Assembly (NCBI RefSeq): GCF_000430805.1
Contig: NZ_AUMS01000001.1
Location: forward strand, 496,001 to 560,000
Direction: 5' to 3'
DNA from: Chitinilyticum aquatile DSM 21506
GTDB taxonomy: Bacteria > Pseudomonadota > Gammaproteobacteria > Burkholderiales > Chitinibacteraceae
DNA length: 64,000 bases
In this document: in pieces, positions 40,147-49,312 of the stretch
How positions within the stretch are numbered: position 1 is the first letter of the stretch
Layout of the letters: every line of letters begins with the position of its first letter
Translations under genes and position numbers: made by a program
The notes under the pieces: model-generated
The model's input: only the letters and a program-made list of their open reading frames with translations
Told to the model about the DNA's origin: nothing
Database searches by the model: none

Positions 40147-40740
40147 ATGGCTTCCACACAGCAGGAAACAATCGTTCGCGACCAGACTTCCAACCCCGCC
40201 CCGCTGGGCTTGCTGGGTTTTGGCATGACGACCATTTTGCTGAATCTGCACAATGTCGGCCTGTTTGGCCTGTCCAGCATGATTCTGGCCATGGGCATTT
40301 TCTACGGTGGCATCGCCCAGGTGATAGCCGGTGTGATGGAATGGAAGAAGGGCAACACCTTCGGCACCGCAGCCTTTACCTCCTACGGCCTGTTCTGGCT
40401 GAGCCTGGTGGCACTGCTCCTGATGGGCCAGTACGGTGTTGGCGGTGCCAATGACGGCGCGGCCATGGGTTCCTACATGCTGATGTGGGGCATTTTCACT
40501 GCCGCCCTCTTCATCTGCACGCTGCGCATGAACCGCGCAACGCAGGTGATCTTCGGTTCGCTGGTGCTGCTGTTCCTGGTGCTGGCAGTCGAGAAATTCA
40601 CCGGCAATGAAGCACTGCAGCACGTAGCCGGCTGGATCGGCCTCTTCTGCGGCGGCTCGGCATTCTATTCGGCCGTAGCCCAGATCATGAACGAAGTCCA
40701 CGGCCGCGACGTACTGCCGCTGGGCCAGGGCGCACACTGA
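40147..40740 (+). CDS. satP: Acetate/succinate channel-transporter SatP (AceTr family)
   Basis: A 197-residue inner-membrane protein of the GPR1/FUN34/YaaH family with six helices. The signature NPAPLGLLGFGMTT is at residues 16-29; FYGGIAQVIAGVMEWKKGNTFGTAAFTSYG follows, with the YGLFWLS segment. The family moves acetate and succinate with protons. It is monocistronic, with its own terminator. The roughly 135-bp upstream region carries a TTGACG hexamer and TATAAA but no well-spaced promoter pair. Confidence 0.94.
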   Translation: MASTQQETIVRDQTSNPAPLGLLGFGMTTILLNLHNVGLFGLSSMILAMGIFYGGIAQVIAGVMEWKKGNTFGTAAFTSYGLFWLSLVALLLMGQYGVGGANDGAAMGSYMLMWGIFTAALFICTLRMNRATQVIFGSLVLLFLVLAVEKFTGNEALQHVAGWIGLFCGGSAFYSAVAQIMNEVHGRDVLPLGQGAH

Positions 40741-40773
40741 GCGGTTCCTCTCCCGCGCACTGACGCGGACCAG

Positions 40774-40805
40774 ATAAAAACGGTGGCCACGGCCACCGTT
40801 TTTAT
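40774..40805. terminator. Bidirectional terminator after satP
   Basis: ATAAAAACGGTGGCC-AC-GGCCACCGTTTTTAT is a symmetric hairpin between satP and the convergent lipoprotein gene. Confidence 0.93.
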
Positions 40806-40840
40806 TTGCTGACACCACCAGAACCGGGGCGGGACCGCGC

Positions 40841-41464
40841 CTACTTCGCGGCCAGCTGCTGCTGCAGCGCCGCCGGACGGGCAATGGGTTCGCCCTTGCT
40901 GGCAAAGACCTGATCCTTGCCGCCCTGGCGAATGCCGGCCTCCAGCTTACGGTTCACCGGGTCGATCAGCAACCAGCCCAGCTCGCCCTTCTTGCCCGGC
41001 GCCAGCGTATAAAGCACACCGCTGGCATCAGCCTGCAGGGTGCCGGCCCCCTGCATGATCGCCAGATACGCCGGCAGCTGCTCACCCAGCAGTGCTTTCA
41101 GCTCGGGCATGACGGGGCTGACCGGGGTAAAGAGCCCCAGCGCCTGCGGCGTTTCACCCGCCAGCGTTGAAAGCACCTTCCAGTCGCTGCCGGCTTTCAG
41201 CATCTGCGCAGCCAGATCAGCGGCCCTGGATTTCACCTGGCTCGCGACGGCACTACTGTCGATACCAAGCGGCGCCAGCGCCTGATCAGCTTCGCTGGCT
41301 ATCTGGTCGATGGCCTGATTGGCCTGGTTCTTTACCTCGCTGACGACATGGCCTGCCACTGCAGACGCCGCATTCTGGCCCAGCTCCTTGGCCTGCTCGC
41401 AGGCGGTAAGCGCAAAACCGGCCAGCAGCGCCAGCGGGATAACAGCAAGACTGCGATTCGGCAT
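40841..41464 (-). CDS. Putative lipoprotein of unknown function
   Basis: A 207-residue protein with a lipoprotein signal (MPNRSLAVIPLALLAGFALTAC, lipobox LTAC, Cys 22). An Ala/Gln-rich helical stretch (about 25-95) and a more compact C-terminal part (KGELGWLLIDPVNRKLEAGI) follow. The residue after Cys is Glu rather than Asp, so outer-membrane sorting is expected. No family is recognised. It is convergent with satP and shares its terminator. Confidence 0.75.
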   Translation of the reverse strand: MPNRSLAVIPLALLAGFALTACEQAKELGQNAASAVAGHVVSEVKNQANQAIDQIASEADQALAPLGIDSSAVASQVKSRAADLAAQMLKAGSDWKVLSTLAGETPQALGLFTPVSPVMPELKALLGEQLPAYLAIMQGAGTLQADASGVLYTLAPGKKGELGWLLIDPVNRKLEAGIRQGGKDQVFASKGEPIARPAALQQQLAAK

Positions 41465-41599
41465 TGTCCTGACTCCTTGTGAATGAATGACGCTTCGACC
41501 AGCACGGGCGGCAGCGGTTCCGGTACACCCGCATGATTGCCGGTACCCGCCACTTTATCCGCGCAGGCCGCCATGCGGCCAGCATTTGCATACAACCCA

Positions 41600-41648
41600 A
41601 TGTATTCAACTACGTCCCATTAAATAAAAGGGTTATAGACCAATACCC
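41600..41648. repeat. 49-bp palindrome (intergenic)
   Basis: ATGTATT...CAATACCC, 49 bp, with CCCATT-AAATAAAAGGG in the centre. It resembles the copies at 33744 and 27127 in its ATGTATT left end. Confidence 0.7.
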
Positions 41649-41703
41649 ATCAAGCACATGACTGACCGGATCGTGCAATTGCAAATTCGCCACACCGCCC
41701 ATC

Positions 41704-41766
41704 AGTAGAACGGATGTTCTACTTTACTTTTACGACGGCGCGATTATGATACAGAACAATCGTTCT
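41704..41766 (+). promoter_or_regulatory. Promoter flanked by two AGAAC-N4-GTTCT operators
   Basis: Operator 1 is the 20-bp palindrome AGTAGAACGGATGTTCTACT (41704-41723). Operator 2 is AGAACAATCGTTCT (41753-41766). Between them lie TTTACT (-35, 41723-41728) and TATGAT (-10, 41745-41750), 16 bp apart. The pattern resembles GAAC-N4-GTTC LexA boxes of Gram-positive type, but the binding protein is unknown. Confidence 0.7.
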
Positions 41767-41787
41767 ACATCATCAGGAGCCCCTGCC

Positions 41788-42138
41788 ATGAGCCACACCT
41801 GCCCCCGCTTTCGCCTCAGCGACAACGCCCGCGCCCAGCGCTTTGCACTGAACGTTCCCTTCCCCGTGCTCGAACTGCTTGCCCAGCCGCGGCTGGCTGG
41901 GGCATCGCGGCTTTTTGACAACGGCGATCTGGCCAGCCTGTCAGGCATCCAGCGCGAGCAGGCCCGCACCTGGCTGGGGCTTTACGTCGTCAGCGATGGC
42001 AAGGGGACGATCACCGGTATCTATCGCATGCCACACAAGGAAGGCTGCGTAGCACAAAGCAATGCACTTTCACAGACCGCACCGCGCTTTGCCTGGGCAC
42101 AGCGCCAGGCACTTGGCCAGGTAGCCATCGGTGCGTAG
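41788..42138 (+). CDS. Small protein of unknown function under two-site operator
   Basis: A 116-residue basic protein starting MSHTCPRFRLSDNARAQRF. The segment GLYVVSDGKGTITGIYRMPHKEGC is its most structured-looking part. No homology is recognised and there is no signal peptide or membrane helix. AGGAG lies 8-9 nt before ATG 41788; an earlier ATG at 41746 falls in the -10 region and is unlikely. Its tightly arranged two-operator promoter implies strong repression until some signal. Confidence 0.6.
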   Translation: MSHTCPRFRLSDNARAQRFALNVPFPVLELLAQPRLAGASRLFDNGDLASLSGIQREQARTWLGLYVVSDGKGTITGIYRMPHKEGCVAQSNALSQTAPRFAWAQRQALGQVAIGA

Positions 42139-42155
42139 GGAGCTGGCTGCGCCCC

Positions 42156-42653
42156 TTACTCAACGACTGTTTCGCGCACCATCAGCCAGGCACGCACATC
42201 GAATTCGAGCTGGGCATAGGCCGGCTCCATGTGCATGCAGAGCTGATAGAAGGCCTTGTCGTGGTCTTTTTCTTTCAGGTGCGCCAGCTCGTGTACCGTG
42301 ATCATGCGCAGGAACTCGGCCGGTGCGTCACGAAATACCGTCGCGATGCGGATTTCGTTCTTGGCCTTCAGCTTGCCACCCTGCACGCGGGAAATATGGG
42401 TATTGGTACCCAGCGCATGCTGCACGACACGGATCTTGCTGTCGTAGAGTACGCGGCTCACTGGCGGTGCATTGCGCATGTAGCGCTGCCTGAGTTCGTT
42501 TACATAGTCATACAGCGCGGCATCACTTTGCACCGCATGACGCTGCGGGTATTTATTCGCCAGATGCGTGGCCAGCCGGCCGGATTCGAGCAGCGCCTGC
42601 ACCTGCTGCTGCAGCTCCAGCGGATACGCGGCCAGGTAATTCGGCTTGCCCAT
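42156..42653 (-). CDS. YgjP-like M48-type metallopeptidase domain protein
   Basis: A 165-residue protein of the YgjP/DUF45 (WLM-related) zinc-peptidase family. The motif VHELAHLKEKDHDKAFYQLC gives HExxH plus a downstream His as third ligand. Substrates are unknown. Its ATG overlaps the ABC ATPase stop (TGATG), so it is translationally coupled as the third gene of a thyA-ATPase-ygjP unit. Confidence 0.85.
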   Translation of the reverse strand: MGKPNYLAAYPLELQQQVQALLESGRLATHLANKYPQRHAVQSDAALYDYVNELRQRYMRNAPPVSRVLYDSKIRVVQHALGTNTHISRVQGGKLKAKNEIRIATVFRDAPAEFLRMITVHELAHLKEKDHDKAFYQLCMHMEPAYAQLEFDVRAWLMVRETVVE

Positions 42654-43741
42654 CAGGCGTGCCCGTGCGCGGTACTCTGGCGCGGAAAGGCAATCACATG
42701 GTCGATTTCCATGCGGATGCCAATGGCCTCGCCAATGCGGTGATCATGGTGACTGGGCACCAGCGAGAGCACCTTGTGCCCGGATGGCAGCCCCAGCGTA
42801 TAGAGGAACTGCGCGCCACGGAATGCTCGCGCCAGCACGGTGGCCTTGAGCGGGCTGGCATCGTCGTGCTGGATGTCATCCGGGCGCACCAGCACGTCGA
42901 TCTGCCCGTCCGCATGGCAATCCGGGCAGCAGGCCCGCGGCACGACCGAGCAGATTTCGCCCAGCTCGAATTCGACGCACTGCGGGCCGGTCACCTTGCC
43001 GGGCAAGAGCACGCCTTCGCCGATGAAATTGGCGACAAAACGGTCGGTCGGCTCGTGGTAGAGCTGGTATGGTGTCGCCCACTGGCGAATCACGCCTTGG
43101 TGCATGACGCCGACCACATCGGAAATGGCGAAGGCTTCGTGCTGGTCGTGCGTGACCAGCAGCGCCGTTGTGCCGGTTTGCTTGAGAATGGTGCGTACTT
43201 CCTGCGCCAGCCGTTCGCGCAATTCGACATCCAGATTCGAAAATGGCTCGTCAAGCAGGAGCAGTTCCGGTTCAGGGGCCAGCGCACGCGCCAGCGCCAC
43301 GCGTTGCTGCTGGCCTCCGGAAAGCTCATGCGGATAGCGTGCCGCCACGCCGGCGAGGCCCACCAGTTCAAGCAACTCGCTCACGCGCGCGTCACGCTGC
43401 GCCGGCGTCCGGCCCTTGAGCCCGAAAGCGATATTCCCGGCCACTGTGAGATGCGGAAACAGCGCGTAGTCCTGGAATACCATGCCGATACCGCGCGCTT
43501 CCGGCGCAAGATGCTCGCTACTGCTGCTGACCGTGCGCCCAGCCAGCACAATCTGCCCGCTGCGGATGCGCTCAAGTCCGGCAATCGCCCGCAGTACCGT
43601 GGTCTTGCCGCAGCCGGAGTGGCCAAGCAGGCAGGCAATATCGCCCTTCGCAATACTGAAGCCCAGGCCCTGCACCACGGCAGTCGAGCCATAGCTGATG
43701 TGGATGTCGTCCAGCTGCAGACAGTTCACGGCTGGCCTCAC
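42653..43741 (-). CDS. ABC transporter ATPase, FbpC/PotA-like, without partner genes
   Basis: A 362-residue ATPase with Walker [20 protein letters not shown]-loop [14 protein letters not shown], signature [15 protein letters not shown], Walker [13 protein letters not shown] and H-loop [17 protein letters not shown]-like C-terminal domain (about 270-362) follows, with CPDC-type cysteines. It is most like ferric-iron or thiosulfate/polyamine importer subunits. No permease or binding protein is nearby. The start is GTG 43741, overlapping the thyA stop by 4 nt (GTGA); a second GTG lies four codons later. Confidence 0.9.
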   Translation of the reverse strand: MRPAVNCLQLDDIHISYGSTAVVQGLGFSIAKGDIACLLGHSGCGKTTVLRAIAGLERIRSGQIVLAGRTVSSSSEHLAPEARGIGMVFQDYALFPHLTVAGNIAFGLKGRTPAQRDARVSELLELVGLAGVAARYPHELSGGQQQRVALARALAPEPELLLLDEPFSNLDVELRERLAQEVRTILKQTGTTALLVTHDQHEAFAISDVVGVMHQGVIRQWATPYQLYHEPTDRFVANFIGEGVLLPGKVTGPQCVEFELGEICSVVPRACCPDCHADGQIDVLVRPDDIQHDDASPLKATVLARAFRGAQFLYTLGLPSGHKVLSLVPSHHDHRIGEAIGIRMEIDHVIAFPRQSTAHGHA

Positions 43742-44559
43742 ACCGCCACCGCAGCCTTGATGGCTGGGTGCGGGTCGTAGTTTTCCAGCGTGAAATCGCT
43801 GTAGTCAAAGGCAAAGAGATCGGTGACTGCCGGATTGAGCTTCATCTGCGGCAAGGGACGGCACTCGCGCGACAGCTGCTCGTTCACCTGCTCGAAATGA
43901 TTGCTGTAGATGTGGCAATCCCCACCCGTCCAGACAAAGTCGCCGGGCTGCAGGTCGCAGACCTGCGCCATCATCAGCACCAGCAGAGAGTAGGACGCAA
44001 TATTGAACGGCACGCCGAGAAACAGGTCGGCACTGCGCTGGTACAGCTGGCACGAGAGCTTGCCGCGCTGATCAGCTTCACCCGGCTGCGCCGGTGCCAC
44101 ATAGAACTGGAAGAAGGCATGACACGGCGGCAGCGCCATGTTCTCGATTTCGCCGACATTCCAGGCAGAGACGATGATGCGGCGCGAATCGGGGTTGGTT
44201 TTCAGGGTACGGATGACGTCGCTGATCTGGTCGATGTGCCGGCCGTCAGCCGTCGGCCAGTTGCGCCACTGATAGCCGTAAATCGGGCCCAATTCGCCAT
44301 CTTCGGCGGCCCATTCGTTCCAGATCGACACACCGCGTTCTTTCAGCCAGTTGTTGTTGGTTTCGCCACGCAGGAACCACAGCAGCTCGTAGATCACCGA
44401 CTTGAGATGGACTTTCTTGGTAGTAACCAGCGGAAAACCTTTTGACAGGTCAAAGCGCATCTGGTGGCCGAACACCGATACGGTACCGGTGCCGGTGCGG
44501 TCTTCCTTTCTGACACCATGCTGCAGCACATGGAGCAGGAGGTCGTGATATTGCTGCAT
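43738..44559 (-). CDS. thyA: Thymidylate synthase
   Basis: A 273-residue enzyme that methylates dUMP to dTMP with methylenetetrahydrofolate. Hallmarks are [19 protein letters not shown], the active-site block [14 protein letters not shown] with nucleophilic Cys, [19 protein letters not shown] and [12 protein letters not shown]. The C-terminus ends AIKAAVAV as expected. The frame opens at 44715, but AAGGAT before ATG 44559 and homology to [13 protein letters not shown] fix the start. It is translationally coupled to the downstream ABC ATPase. Confidence 0.97.
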   Translation of the reverse strand: MQQYHDLLLHVLQHGVRKEDRTGTGTVSVFGHQMRFDLSKGFPLVTTKKVHLKSVIYELLWFLRGETNNNWLKERGVSIWNEWAAEDGELGPIYGYQWRNWPTADGRHIDQISDVIRTLKTNPDSRRIIVSAWNVGEIENMALPPCHAFFQFYVAPAQPGEADQRGKLSCQLYQRSADLFLGVPFNIASYSLLVLMMAQVCDLQPGDFVWTGGDCHIYSNHFEQVNEQLSRECRPLPQMKLNPAVTDLFAFDYSDFTLENYDPHPAIKAAVAV

Positions 44560-44714
44560 CGTGTGGAATCCTTTGTGCGCGTGGGCAAGAGAGACAGGCC
44601 GGGCGGCGCTGCGCCTGAGCAAAAAAGAGATTGTAACGTCCCGACAGGCAGGGCGGTAGCGGAAGGAATGCGGGAAAATGGCAAGGCTGCCATGGAACAG
44701 CCCTATACACAACA

Positions 44715-44763
44715 AGGTATATTACCAAAACCATTAAAATCAAATGGCTTTGACTACATACCC
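44715..44763. repeat. 49-bp palindrome (intergenic, after histidine kinase gene)
   Basis: AGGTATA...CATACCC, 49 bp, with CCATT-AAAATC-AAATGG in the centre. It lies 16 bp past the kinase stop and upstream of thyA. Confidence 0.8.
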
Positions 44764-44779
44764 CAAGCCGGGCTTTGAT

Positions 44780-46864
44780 TCAGTCAGCCTGCGGCAGGCA
44801 GACAATGAAGGTGGCGCCGTTGCCGAGCTGGCTTTCACAGCGCACCGAACCGCCCATGGCCTCCGCCAGCCGCTTCACGATTGACAGGCCAAGACCGGTC
44901 GCATGCTCGCCGCCGGTTGGCACTGCGGACAGGCGGCTGAACTTGCGGAACAGCAACGGCATCTCGTGCAGCGCAATACCCGGGCCGCGATCACTGAAGG
45001 CAATCGCCACCTGATCATCTTCGCGGCTAACCACGATCGTGATCCGGCTATGCTGCGGCGCATATTTCACCGCATTCGAGAGCAGATTTTCCAGGATCTG
45101 CCACAGGGCCTGCCGGTCGGCGCGCACGCTCAATCCGGTAATGGTGAAGTGGCAATGCTGGCGTTTTCCCTCAAGCCGCTCCTGCCAGCTGTCCAGCAGC
45201 TCGGACAGCACGCGATCCAGCGGCACCGCCTCGATGGTCAACCGCACATTGCCGGTCTCCAGCGCGTGGTGATCCAGCAGATTGCCCAGAATGTTCAGCA
45301 CGCGGCTGCCCAGCGTGGCGATGCCACGCAAACGGTCGCGCACCTTCTCGGAAGGCCATTCGTCCAGCTTGCGTTCGAGAATCTGCGCCATGCCCAGCAT
45401 GCTGCCGACCGGGTTTTTCAGATCGTGTGCGGCAATGGCCAGTAGTTCGTTCTTTTCGTTATTGAGCTGGCGCAGCGATTCGTTGGCCTCCTGCAGTGCC
45501 TGATTGCGTTCGGCCAGCTCCTGCGTGCGCAGCGCAACCTGGTCTTCCAGATGCTGGCGATGGCGATTGACCACATCGGCCATGGCACGGAAGCTGCGCG
45601 TCACTTCACCCAGCTCGTCATTGCGCTCGCCATTGAGTTTTTCCGGCACGGCCCGCCCATGCGCTAGGCCGCGAATCGCGGACTGCAATTCGCGCAAGGG
45701 GTTCGCCACATCGCGCCGCAGCACGGCGGCAAGCAGCCCCAGTTCGACCACCAGCGCAAACAGCCCCAGCAGCAATACGAGGCTGGCCGCAATGGCCGCC
45801 TGCTTCTGCAGCAGGTATTTCGGATAGACCGTCACGAACTGCCAGTTTGCCCCCTGGATGGGCACCACACCCAGCCAGTATTTGCCGTCACGCGTATCGA
45901 CAAAGCGCGCGCCCGGCGGGGCCGATTTCAGGGTCTGATAAACATCGCGCAGGAATGCATCATCGCTGCCCTCGATCCTGAAGCGCCCGCTGGCGGCCTT
46001 GATGTGGTCCATGTGCTCGGGGTGCGCGATCAGCATCCCTTCGCGTGTCATGATGAAATTCCAGGTTCCCGGAATATTGACGGTGTTGGTACGCTGGATC
46101 AGCTGGTCAAGCAGTACATCCTGCCCCACGGCACCGATGAAGCGCCCGGTATAGTCGAGTGGCGTTACGACAGAAATCATCCACTGCTGGGCCTGCCGAT
46201 CAAAGTAGATGCCGGTCCAGGCACTGCGCCGCGAGGGATTGTTCTGCGGCATGCCAAGCCGTTCGGCTTCGAGCTCTTCCCGAAAATCGGCAGCCGAACC
46301 GTTGCGCGCATAGTTGAGGTCCGGCAGGAACATCAGCGAGGCGTCCGAGCCGTTCAGGTCGATGAAGGTGTCGTAATAGCGGTTGCGAAACGCAGGCCCG
46401 TACTGGCTGAGAAGCTCATAGCCCAGCAGAACCTGGCGCTTGAAATCCCGGGTCAGGCGGGCTTCGGGCAGGATCGCGACCGTTGCCTTGCGCTCGAAAT
46501 CGTCCAGCGCGATGCGCACCCGCCATGTGCCTTCACGGTCCTGCCCCAGAAGGCGGCTGAATTCGGCATCCGGGTCGTAAGCCACAGGCAGTTCATAGCG
46601 GCGCTGGAATTCGTCGCGGATCAGCCTAGTATTCGTTTCGGCCTGCAGGAACAGATCGCTTTCGAGCTGGCTGCGCGCTTCCAGGTATTTGGACAGATTG
46701 GCGAGTGCCTCATCCTGCAGGCGATTGTAGCTGTAGTAGTAACTGGCCACCGACAGGAGGATGGAAACCACGGCAATGCGCAGACCCATATTGCGCAAAA
46801 CACGGCGGAACAGGCTTTCCCTGGCGGGGGGCGGTGGGACGAGTTCCGGCGCGATGGTGTTCAT
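44780..46864 (-). CDS. Orphan sensor histidine kinase with periplasmic dCache domain
   Basis: A 694-residue membrane kinase. TM1 is about 28-46, with a large periplasmic dCache-like sensor about 50-335 (IYFDRQAQQWMISVVTPLDYTGRFIGAVGQDV is typical). TM2 is about 338-362, followed by HAMP and a coiled coil to about 470. HisKA has AAHDLKNPVGSMLG (phospho-acceptor His), and HATPase has the ENLLSNAVKYAP, DRGPGI and GLGLSIVKRLAE boxes. No response regulator is adjacent. It begins 9 bp after greB, which suggests co-transcription with rluB-greB. The ligand is unknown. Confidence 0.92.
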   Translation of the reverse strand: MNTIAPELVPPPPARESLFRRVLRNMGLRIAVVSILLSVASYYYSYNRLQDEALANLSKYLEARSQLESDLFLQAETNTRLIRDEFQRRYELPVAYDPDAEFSRLLGQDREGTWRVRIALDDFERKATVAILPEARLTRDFKRQVLLGYELLSQYGPAFRNRYYDTFIDLNGSDASLMFLPDLNYARNGSAADFREELEAERLGMPQNNPSRRSAWTGIYFDRQAQQWMISVVTPLDYTGRFIGAVGQDVLLDQLIQRTNTVNIPGTWNFIMTREGMLIAHPEHMDHIKAASGRFRIEGSDDAFLRDVYQTLKSAPPGARFVDTRDGKYWLGVVPIQGANWQFVTVYPKYLLQKQAAIAASLVLLLGLFALVVELGLLAAVLRRDVANPLRELQSAIRGLAHGRAVPEKLNGERNDELGEVTRSFRAMADVVNRHRQHLEDQVALRTQELAERNQALQEANESLRQLNNEKNELLAIAAHDLKNPVGSMLGMAQILERKLDEWPSEKVRDRLRGIATLGSRVLNILGNLLDHHALETGNVRLTIEAVPLDRVLSELLDSWQERLEGKRQHCHFTITGLSVRADRQALWQILENLLSNAVKYAPQHSRITIVVSREDDQVAIAFSDRGPGIALHEMPLLFRKFSRLSAVPTGGEHATGLGLSIVKRLAEAMGGSVRCESQLGNGATFIVCLPQAD

Positions 46865-46873
46865 GGCTGCGTG

Positions 46874-47452
46874 TCAGTCTCGGGGCTCAGTGCCGGTTTC
46901 CAGCGCAAGATAGCGAACTTCGAGGATTTCCAGCTCTTCCACGCCCTGTGGCGTGCGCAGCAGCACCACATCGCCTTCGCGCGCCTTGATGAGCGCACGG
47001 GCGACCGGTGACGTCCAGCTGATGTAGTTGCGGCGCACATCGGTTTCATCGAGCCCGACGATGGCCACGGTTTCCTCGCGCCCATTCTCGCGCAGATACG
47101 AGACCGTTGCCGAGAAAAACACCTGATCCGATGCTTCTCGTGTCACCGGATCGACCACTTCGGCATTTTCCAGCCGTTTCTGCAGAAAACGGATGCGACG
47201 GTCGATTTCGCGCAACCGCTTCTTGCCATAAATGTAGTCGCCGTTTTCCGACCGGTCGCCATTGCTGGCCGCCCAGTTGATGAGGACAGTGAGCTCCGGG
47301 CGCTCCTTGTGCACCAGCTGGTAGAGCTCGTTTTTCAGGCGCTGCCAGCCGCCGGGCGTCATGTAGTTGCGGCTGCCGACTGGCACTTTCAGCTCAGCCG
47401 GCAGCTCGTCGTCATCCGCGTGCTCGTTTTCCCGGGTAAAGGCTTTGCTCAT
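46874..47452 (-). CDS. greB: Transcription elongation factor GreB
   Basis: A 192-residue factor that enters the RNA polymerase secondary channel and stimulates cleavage of backtracked RNA. The N-terminal coiled coil contains ASNGDRSENGDYIYGKKRLR, with acidic tip residues, and the C-terminal FKBP-like domain has SWTSPVARALIKAREGD. Strong basic character and MTPGGWQRLKNEL assign it to GreB rather than GreA. It has about 25 extra N-terminal residues. ATG 47452 is preferred over the upstream frame opening (47506), which would overlap rluB. Confidence 0.94.
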   Translation of the reverse strand: MSKAFTRENEHADDDELPAELKVPVGSRNYMTPGGWQRLKNELYQLVHKERPELTVLINWAASNGDRSENGDYIYGKKRLREIDRRIRFLQKRLENAEVVDPVTREASDQVFFSATVSYLRENGREETVAIVGLDETDVRRNYISWTSPVARALIKAREGDVVLLRTPQGVEELEILEVRYLALETGTEPRD

Positions 47453-47463
47453 CTGGCAACTGC

Positions 47464-48606
47464 TTATGCGTCGTTTTCGGTACCGTTGAAGCCAAGACCG
47501 GCCCATTTCATCGCGGCCAGCACCTCGGTTTCGCTCAGTTCGTAGAACTGGCCACGCTTCAGTCGCCCCGGCAGTGCAAACATGCCGAAACGCACTCGCA
47601 TCAGACGCGATACCTGCAGCTCGAAATGCTCGAACATGCGGCGTACTTCACGATTGCGTCCTTCGCGCAGGATGACGTGATACCAGGTGTTCTTGCCTTC
47701 GCCGCCGCGCTCGACGATATGGTCGAAATGCGCCGGGCCATCATCAAGTTCGATGCCCTTGGCAAGCGCCTTCATCTGATCATCGTCGAGCTTGCCCAGC
47801 ACGCGCACCGCATATTCGCGTTCGACACCGAAACTCGGATGCGTCATGCGGTTGGCCAGATCACCGGATGTAGTAAACAGCAGCAAACCCGAGGTATTGA
47901 AATCCAGACGGCCGATGGCGATCCATTTGCTGGAGCCAAGACGGGGCAGGCGATCAAATACGGTCACGCGGCCTTCCGGGTCATCACGACTGACGAGTTC
48001 ACCTTCCTGCTTGTGATACATCATGATGCGCGGCAGGCGGTCTTCCCACTTGAGCTGGATGCGCTTGCCATCAAGGCGCACATCGTCATCGGGCTTGACC
48101 TTGGCCCCCAGTCCGACGACCTGCCCGTTGATGCTGACACGGCCGGCGGCGATCACTTCTTCCATGTCGCGACGCGAACCGAGACCGGTGAAGGCCAGCG
48201 CCTTCTGCAGACGTTCTTCGCCCAGATGCTTGCTCGGTACACGCTTTTCACGCAGTTGGCGCTGGATGGCGACTTCCTTCTGTGAACCCTTGCGCTGCTT
48301 CATGCGCTTGGCGCGCGAGACATCGCCACGAGCCGCCTTGACACGCCCGCCGTGGCGCGCGCTATGCCCGGTCAATACATCCTTGCCGCCCTCTGTGCTT
48401 GCCGCAACAGCCTCTTCGCCCGCAGCGGCCGGCTTGCGGGCCGTGCCGGCCTTTGCCCTGGCCAGCTCGGCTCGGGCCTTGTTGCCCAGAGGTTGCCAGG
48501 AATCATCACGCGCGGTCTTGCGGCCGCCCGCAACGGCAGCCTGCTGCTGCTTGGCGTTGCGTTCTCGAATGGCCGGTTGCGGCCGGCGAGCGCGTTGGTC
48601 TTTCAT
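47464..48606 (-). CDS. rluB: 23S rRNA pseudouridine synthase (RluB family)
   Basis: A 380-residue RsuA/RluB-family enzyme. A basic, low-complexity N-terminal extension (about 1-120, rich in Arg/Lys/Ala/Gln) is followed by an S4 domain (LQKALAFTGLGSRRDMEEVIAAGRV). The catalytic domain has GRLDFNTSGLLLFT with the catalytic Asp, and REGRNREVRRMFEHF. The likely product is pseudouridine at 23S rRNA position 2605. GGAG 8-9 nt before ATG 48606 fixes the start. It is the first gene of rluB-greB-kinase, with an 11-bp gap to greB. Confidence 0.92.
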   Translation of the reverse strand: MKDQRARRPQPAIRERNAKQQQAAVAGGRKTARDDSWQPLGNKARAELARAKAGTARKPAAAGEEAVAASTEGGKDVLTGHSARHGGRVKAARGDVSRAKRMKQRKGSQKEVAIQRQLREKRVPSKHLGEERLQKALAFTGLGSRRDMEEVIAAGRVSINGQVVGLGAKVKPDDDVRLDGKRIQLKWEDRLPRIMMYHKQEGELVSRDDPEGRVTVFDRLPRLGSSKWIAIGRLDFNTSGLLLFTTSGDLANRMTHPSFGVEREYAVRVLGKLDDDQMKALAKGIELDDGPAHFDHIVERGGEGKNTWYHVILREGRNREVRRMFEHFELQVSRLMRVRFGMFALPGRLKRGQFYELSETEVLAAMKWAGLGFNGTENDA

Positions 48607-48683
48607 TGGGCGGACTCCGGGAAAAATCGGCTGATTATACCTGTATGCGGCATCACGCATGCCATCGCAAGGCAGAAAAACGC

Positions 48684-48706
48684 AGGGCCGCCATCAAGGC
48701 GGCCCT
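48684..48706 (-). terminator. Terminator of the gene at 48727
   Basis: AGGGCCGCC-ATCAA-GGCGGCCCT forms 9-bp arms; on the minus strand it is followed by GCGTTTTTC. Confidence 0.8.
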
Positions 48707-48726
48707 GCCGGGTCAGGAAGCAAGGC

Positions 48727-49185
48727 TTACTTGCTGGTAAAAAAAGCAATGCAACCGACGCTGGTCAGACCAATGCTGAAGTTCTCCAGGCTGGCCTCAT
48801 CGGGATTCAGACTGCGGCGCAGGTCGATGCGGCGCAGGATTTCATGCAACACTTCGATTTCCTTGAACCACTTTACCAGCCGCGATTCCTTCTGCAGAAA
48901 GGCCTCGATCTCGGCTTTCTGCGGGTGATCGTTTTCAACGTGAAGCCGGCTGCCGTCAGCCAGCATGGTCAGCTGCACGGCTGGCGGGATGCGGATACCC
49001 AGTACCGCCAGGTGACTGCCGATGTCCTGGCCATAACGCTGCAGCTCATTGGCCGCCTTGCGGCGGATACCGTCCAGCTCGAGGGTGGCATCTGCGCCGC
49101 CCTGCTGCAGGAACCGGGCCAGATCCAGAAGGGTACTTCCCTGATCATCGACATACGGTGCATCAGGTGCCGATACGGTATTCAC
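48727..49185 (-). CDS. Protein of unknown function
   Basis: A 152-residue protein. The sequence is mostly helical with alternating charge (GADATLELDGIRRKAANELQRYGQDIGSHLAVLG, then EAFLQKESRLVKWFKEIEVLHEILRRIDL). It ends with a hydrophobic GLTSVGCIAFFTSK. No family is recognised. GTG 49185 is chosen because AGAGGAC lies 7-8 nt upstream; an ATG at 49230 is in frame but lacks a site. It sits between rluB and mutS, in the same direction, with its own terminator. Confidence 0.6.
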   Translation of the reverse strand: MNTVSAPDAPYVDDQGSTLLDLARFLQQGGADATLELDGIRRKAANELQRYGQDIGSHLAVLGIRIPPAVQLTMLADGSRLHVENDHPQKAEIEAFLQKESRLVKWFKEIEVLHEILRRIDLRRSLNPDEASLENFSIGLTSVGCIAFFTSK

Positions 49186-49312
49186 GATAATGTCCTCTTG
49201 ATTGATTCGCGGCGGGCTTACCCAAACCATCCTAGCAAAGCATCCGCCGCCTTAAAGATGATTTATAACGCGAAATTTGATCAATAACAGGCAATTTACA
49301 CTTTGTTGCACT

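Larger units (their letters stand above)
41465..41787. other. Divergent intergenic region with palindrome and operators
   Basis: These 323 bp hold the upstream region of the lipoprotein gene, one 49-bp palindrome (41600-41648) and the two-operator promoter of the gene at 41788. No further coding sequence was seen. Confidence 0.5.

Noticed and set aside
44933-44981. GCAATACCC in the histidine kinase gene as a right end
   Set aside because: The base pattern 49 bp upstream (GCGGCTG) lacks any GGTAT-like end.
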